A stretch of DNA of 64,000 bases from Bdellovibrio bacteriovorus (GTDB taxonomy: Bacteria > Bdellovibrionota > Bdellovibrionia > Bdellovibrionales > Bdellovibrionaceae). The notes under the pieces were generated by a model. The model did not search any database, was not told the origin of the DNA, and was given only the letters and a program-made list of their open reading frames with translations. Within the stretch, counting starts at the first letter, position 1; the number at the start of each line of letters is the position of its first letter. The position numbers were made by a program, and so were the translations under genes. Location of the stretch: NCBI RefSeq assembly GCF_002208115.1, contig NZ_CP020946.1:2046001-2110000 (forward strand), written 5' to 3'. Shown here in pieces: positions 61,174 to 64,000 of this stretch.

Positions 61174-61181
61174 TTTTTAAA

Positions 61182-62432
61182 TTATTTCATTCTTAAAGCA
61201 TCGGACGGCTGCACTTCTGCAGCCGTTCTTGCTGGGATATAAGAGCCCAGCAAAGCAATCAATCCACTGACAATCAGAACCCCAAAGACCAGACCATAGT
61301 TGACCAAAGCCGGGATGGAAGAATCATAGTAAACGTCCGACGGCAGGAACTGAATCGGATTGGCTTGAATGTAAAGACTCAAACCCGTCCCCAGAACCAC
61401 GCCGCCCACAACACCAATACCGGCCAGGAAAAAGCCGATCTGCGTGAATGTGCGAACCGTCTGACGGGATGAAAAACCAATCGTGCGCAAGATCGCGATA
61501 TCGCGTTTTTTCTGCGACAGCAACAACGCCAGCACGGTCAGAATGGAACTGCCCGCGATCATACCGGCAAGTCCCAGGAAAATCCCGATGGTCAGCTTTT
61601 CAAGCTTTAGCGCATACAGCAAAGCCGAATTGCGATCCATCCAGGTCTCAACACTGACACCTTCAAATTTCATCAGATCTTCTTTAACAGATTCGATGCG
61701 GCCTTCATCCGGCAGCCACACTTCGATTCCGTTTTTGCGCAAGCCCTCATTCACCAGGGCGTTCAAAGCCTCACCGCGCTGATAGAAAAGATACTGTCCA
61801 TCCAGATCCGGCAGACTGGTGGTGACAATGCGCTTAATACGCACGCGTTCAAACTTCGGGGTTTCCCCCGGAGGCAGCAACAAACCTGAGGGCGACACGA
61901 CAGTCAGGAAGTCCCCTTCAAAAACACCCAGGGACTGAGCCAGATCCACACCCATCACCACTTCACCACGCCCGGGAACATCCTGCGGGTCCCAGAAATA
62001 AGCCTGGGAATCACGATCCGTGGCCTTGCGATCAATGCGCTGAAGTTGTTCAATGAAGTGCTCAAGACTTTCGCGGGTCACACCGCGCGCGATGCCTCCA
62101 CGGAACTGTCCATCCTGACTGCGGATGATGATATCCATGGTTTCATAAACATAGGCACGATGGGCCGGATCTTCCTGCAGACGTTGAAATGCAGGACTGG
62201 ATTCAAGGCTTTGTGCGGTGTCGGCTCCCGCGACCTGCACATACAGATGCGGCTCCAGCCCCAGAATGCGTTTGTGAATACTGGCATTCATGCCGTTCAT
62301 GACAAACAAAACCACCAGAAACGCCGTCACGCTGATTGTGATTCCAACCATGGACAACCAGGCGATGCGTTTCACCAAAGAACCCGCTCGCGGAGAGAAT
62401 ATAAAATGACGGAAAAGGTGGCCTACCAACAT
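61182..62432 (-). CDS. LolC/LolE-type ABC permease (FtsX/MacB-like)
   Basis: A 416-residue inner-membrane permease of lipoprotein-release type. An N-terminal helix (RIAWLSMVGITISVTAFLVVLFVMNGM) precedes a large periplasmic domain (about 55-270), then three C-terminal helices (LGLAGMIAGSSILTVLALLLSQKKRDIAILRTIG and following) with the FtsX coupling signature ILRTIGFSSRQ. LolC/E move lipoproteins from the inner membrane to LolA. No lolD ATPase is adjacent in the window. The ATG sits directly after GAGGGG, so a start slightly downstream is possible. Confidence 0.88.
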   Translation of the reverse strand: MLVGHLFRHFIFSPRAGSLVKRIAWLSMVGITISVTAFLVVLFVMNGMNASIHKRILGLEPHLYVQVAGADTAQSLESSPAFQRLQEDPAHRAYVYETMDIIIRSQDGQFRGGIARGVTRESLEHFIEQLQRIDRKATDRDSQAYFWDPQDVPGRGEVVMGVDLAQSLGVFEGDFLTVVSPSGLLLPPGETPKFERVRIKRIVTTSLPDLDGQYLFYQRGEALNALVNEGLRKNGIEVWLPDEGRIESVKEDLMKFEGVSVETWMDRNSALLYALKLEKLTIGIFLGLAGMIAGSSILTVLALLLSQKKRDIAILRTIGFSSRQTVRTFTQIGFFLAGIGVVGGVVLGTGLSLYIQANPIQFLPSDVYYDSSIPALVNYGLVFGVLIVSGLIALLGSYIPARTAAEVQPSDALRMK

Positions 62433-62469
62433 CCCCTCATAATAGAGCCTGGGGACCCGGATTCAAGCC

Positions 62470-63267
62470 TCAATGGGGCTTCGGACCACTTTTAAGCATG
62501 GCGGCAAGGCGCTCACCCACGTAAATTCGCACGATACTGTCGTATTCGCCGCTTTGGCGCAGACGCTCGAGCTCTTTATCGAAAGCCGATCGTAATTTAG
62601 CATCCCGAAAGGCCACATAGCTGTGATTTACCACCGGGAACAGATCAAAGACATCCACGTCCACCCCGGTGTTCACCTGGGAAGCCATGGTCATTCTAAA
62701 CCAGCCAAAAATATATCGATCCATCACCAGGGCCTCAACCTCACCGGCCCACAGGGCTCGCACCTGGTCCTCTTGGCGAACAAACTCGCGATAGTTGTCC
62801 GGCAGGCGCCCGTTGGCTTTAGGTGAAAACACCCGGCCAAACTCCTTCCCCAGATCCTTCCAGGCATTGTGCCACGCCCCCACCCGCACCCCTGAAAGAT
62901 CCGATATCTTCTTCGCTCCAAGCTTGCGGGATCTTAATGCGATCAGATAATTCTCGTAAGCCACAAAAGGTTTGGAATAATAGTGGCCGGAACCATCACT
63001 GTTATGAGGAACACCGACCACAACATCGAAAGTGTTTCCGTGCTTGGCCTCCGCCTCAATACGATAAGGCGACATCACCTGCTGCCGGACTTTGTAACCC
63101 AGACGCTTCAGAATCTCCATTGCCAGATCCACTTCAATACCACGGGTATTGCCGCGCTCTGAAAAGGAATAAGGCGGACGGCCTTTACCAAAGGCCACAA
63201 ACAAGGATTTAGCCTCTTGAGCTTGAACACCTGAACAGAAAAACAGCAGCGCAAGAATCAGCTTCAT
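62470..63267 (-). CDS. Periplasmic substrate-binding-like protein (SBP_bac_3)
   Basis: A 265-residue exported protein (signal MKLILALLFFCSGVQA) with a family-3 solute-binding fold: KSLFVAFGKGRPPYSF, GIEVDLAMEILKRLGYKV, ISDLSGVRVGAW at the hinge, and SAFDKELERLRQSGEYDSIVRIYVGERLA at the end. No transporter genes are adjacent. Its start overlaps the stop of the upstream paralogue by 4 bases (ATGA). The ligand is probably a small polar or amino-acid-like compound; a sensory role is possible. Confidence 0.82.
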   Translation of the reverse strand: MKLILALLFFCSGVQAQEAKSLFVAFGKGRPPYSFSERGNTRGIEVDLAMEILKRLGYKVRQQVMSPYRIEAEAKHGNTFDVVVGVPHNSDGSGHYYSKPFVAYENYLIALRSRKLGAKKISDLSGVRVGAWHNAWKDLGKEFGRVFSPKANGRLPDNYREFVRQEDQVRALWAGEVEALVMDRYIFGWFRMTMASQVNTGVDVDVFDLFPVVNHSYVAFRDAKLRSAFDKELERLRQSGEYDSIVRIYVGERLAAMLKSGPKPH

Positions 63268-64000
63268 TTTTTACCCAATCCCGCCAAACGCTCACCCATA
63301 TAGGCCTTCACCATGCGGGCATAGTCCCCGCTGTCGCGCAAACGTTTCAGTTGACGGTTGAAGGCATCCCGGGTCTTTTCATCACGGAAGGAAACATAGG
63401 CCGGAGTGTTTTCCGGGAAGATTTCATGCACTTTCACGTCCTGCGTAAAGTGACTCGCCTCCTGCGGCATCAGGCGATACCATTCAAAGATAAAACGATC
63501 CATGACCAACACATCCACTTCGCCATTATACAAACTGGCAAAACGGTCCTTGGTCTGCGGATACTCGATCAGGTTTCCCGGAACTTTTCCGTTGAATCCA
63601 GGCTCGAAGATTCTTTTAAAGTCCGCTCCCAGGTCTTTCCAGGCTCCGCGCCAAACGGCTACTTTCAAGGACTGCAGATCTCTGGCACTTTTGATAGAAA
63701 TCTTTCGCGATTTCAAACTGAAGGCGCAGACCTCGTGGTCCATGAAGGGCTGAGAATAATAGCGCCCCCCTTCACGATTGCGCACGCCAACGATCATGTC
63801 GAAGGTGTCGCCGTGATTGGCTTCAGTTTCAAGACGCAGATAAGAAAGACTTTGGAAGTCATGGGGTGCCTTCAGGGATTTTAAAATCTCCCGCACCAGA
63901 TCCACTTCAATTCCATGCACGACACCATTTTCCTCATAAATATAAGGCGGCTTGCTTTTTCCAAAAGCAACCTTCAAGGTTTTGGCGTCCATTTGTACCG
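63264..64000 (-). CDS. Tandem paralogue of the substrate-binding protein, 5' end beyond the window
   Basis: The frame stays open to the window edge on the minus strand. It lacks its signal peptide here: the residues VQMDAKTLKVAFGKSKPPY line up with VQAQEAKSLFVAFGKGRPPY of the next gene, where the signal ends at the VQA. An ATG at 63992 is thus internal. The rest matches its neighbour along the whole length (GIEVDLVREILKSL, LRDSGDYARMVKAYMGERLAGLGKK). This shows a recent tandem duplication with diverged ligand residues. Confidence 0.85.
   Translation of the reverse strand, partial: VQMDAKTLKVAFGKSKPPYIYEENGVVHGIEVDLVREILKSLKAPHDFQSLSYLRLETEANHGDTFDMIVGVRNREGGRYYSQPFMDHEVCAFSLKSRKISIKSARDLQSLKVAVWRGAWKDLGADFKRIFEPGFNGKVPGNLIEYPQTKDRFASLYNGEVDVLVMDRFIFEWYRLMPQEASHFTQDVKVHEIFPENTPAYVSFRDEKTRDAFNRQLKRLRDSGDYARMVKAYMGERLAGLGKK

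Overview
The window looks like chromosome of a predatory delta-proteobacterium of the Bdellovibrio type, most likely Bdellovibrio bacteriovorus or a close relative. This rests on gene content and protein style seen by eye: a single-domain LuxR regulator, a CheY-CheX-degenerate HD-GYP operon, several substrate-binding proteins without permeases, many small secreted proteins and lipoproteins, tryptophan 2,3-dioxygenase, a high-potential iron-sulfur protein and a ClC channel. No database search was possible. Gene density is high, GC content is moderate, and ATG, GTG and TTG starts are all used. There is no prophage, insertion sequence, CRISPR array or rRNA; one tRNA gene is present.

Layout. 0-2.5 kb: end of a POT peptide transporter, a CPXCG zinc-ribbon protein, a GNAT acetyltransferase and an FAD amine oxidase. 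2.5-6.3 kb (minus): beta-oxidation genes fadI and fadJ, separated by a long GC-rich palindrome. 6.6-11.4 kb (plus): malic enzyme, a chromate transporter broken by a 13-bp tandem duplication, and hflX. 11.5-13.1 kb: a secreted lysozyme/SLT-like protein and a small secreted partner. 13.1-18.8 kb: a hybrid histidine kinase, a thioesterase and the LuxR regulator on minus, then a cheY-cheX-HD-GYP operon with a recognisable flagellar sigma-28 promoter on plus. 18.8-24.6 kb: RDD protein, CCA transferase, queG, a pseudo-HPt protein, a second HD protein and a ClC channel. 24.6-26.0 kb: an outer membrane barrel and an HvfC-like protein. 26.2-29.8 kb: an amino-acid catabolic operon (arginase family, threonine aldolase, tryptophan 2,3-dioxygenase). 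29.9-38.1 kb: a DUF748 protein, a short editing-less ThrRS, heat-shock htpG with a sigma-32 promoter, an atypical Bcp peroxiredoxin, a Pro-rich lipoprotein and fadD. 38.1-45.6 kb: HiPIP, MerC, SelO, an RND pump with its TolC partner but no adaptor, and a Cys/His-rich mini-lipoprotein. 45.9-49.9 kb: a secreted HNH nuclease, an RluA-type enzyme, tRNA-Leu(UAA) beside a 23-bp inverted repeat, small membrane proteins and a lipoprotein. 50.2-54.9 kb: accessory-looking secreted, membrane and ankyrin proteins and a metalloprotease. 55-64 kb: NmrA protein, GMP reductase/IMPDH-family enzyme, murI, lysA, an M14 peptidase, dapD, a LolC/E permease and two tandem solute-binding proteins.

Functional themes. 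The gene set fits a cell that lives on prey: peptide, fatty-acid and amino-acid catabolism (POT, FadD/FadI/FadJ, TDO, threonine aldolase, malic enzyme), handling of diaminopimelate-containing wall fragments (M14 peptidase, LysA, DapD, MurI), and secreted hydrolases (HNH nuclease, lysozyme-like protein, metalloprotease). Motility signalling is present as the sigma-28-type che operon.

The most unusual points are the chrA frame break caused by an exact 13-bp tandem repeat, a perfect terminator hairpin lying inside the fadD reading frame, the fadI-fadJ palindrome, the inverted repeat that includes the tRNA-Leu 3' end, the short ThrRS, and the uncharacterised three-gene membrane/ankyrin cluster at 50.2-52.3 kb.
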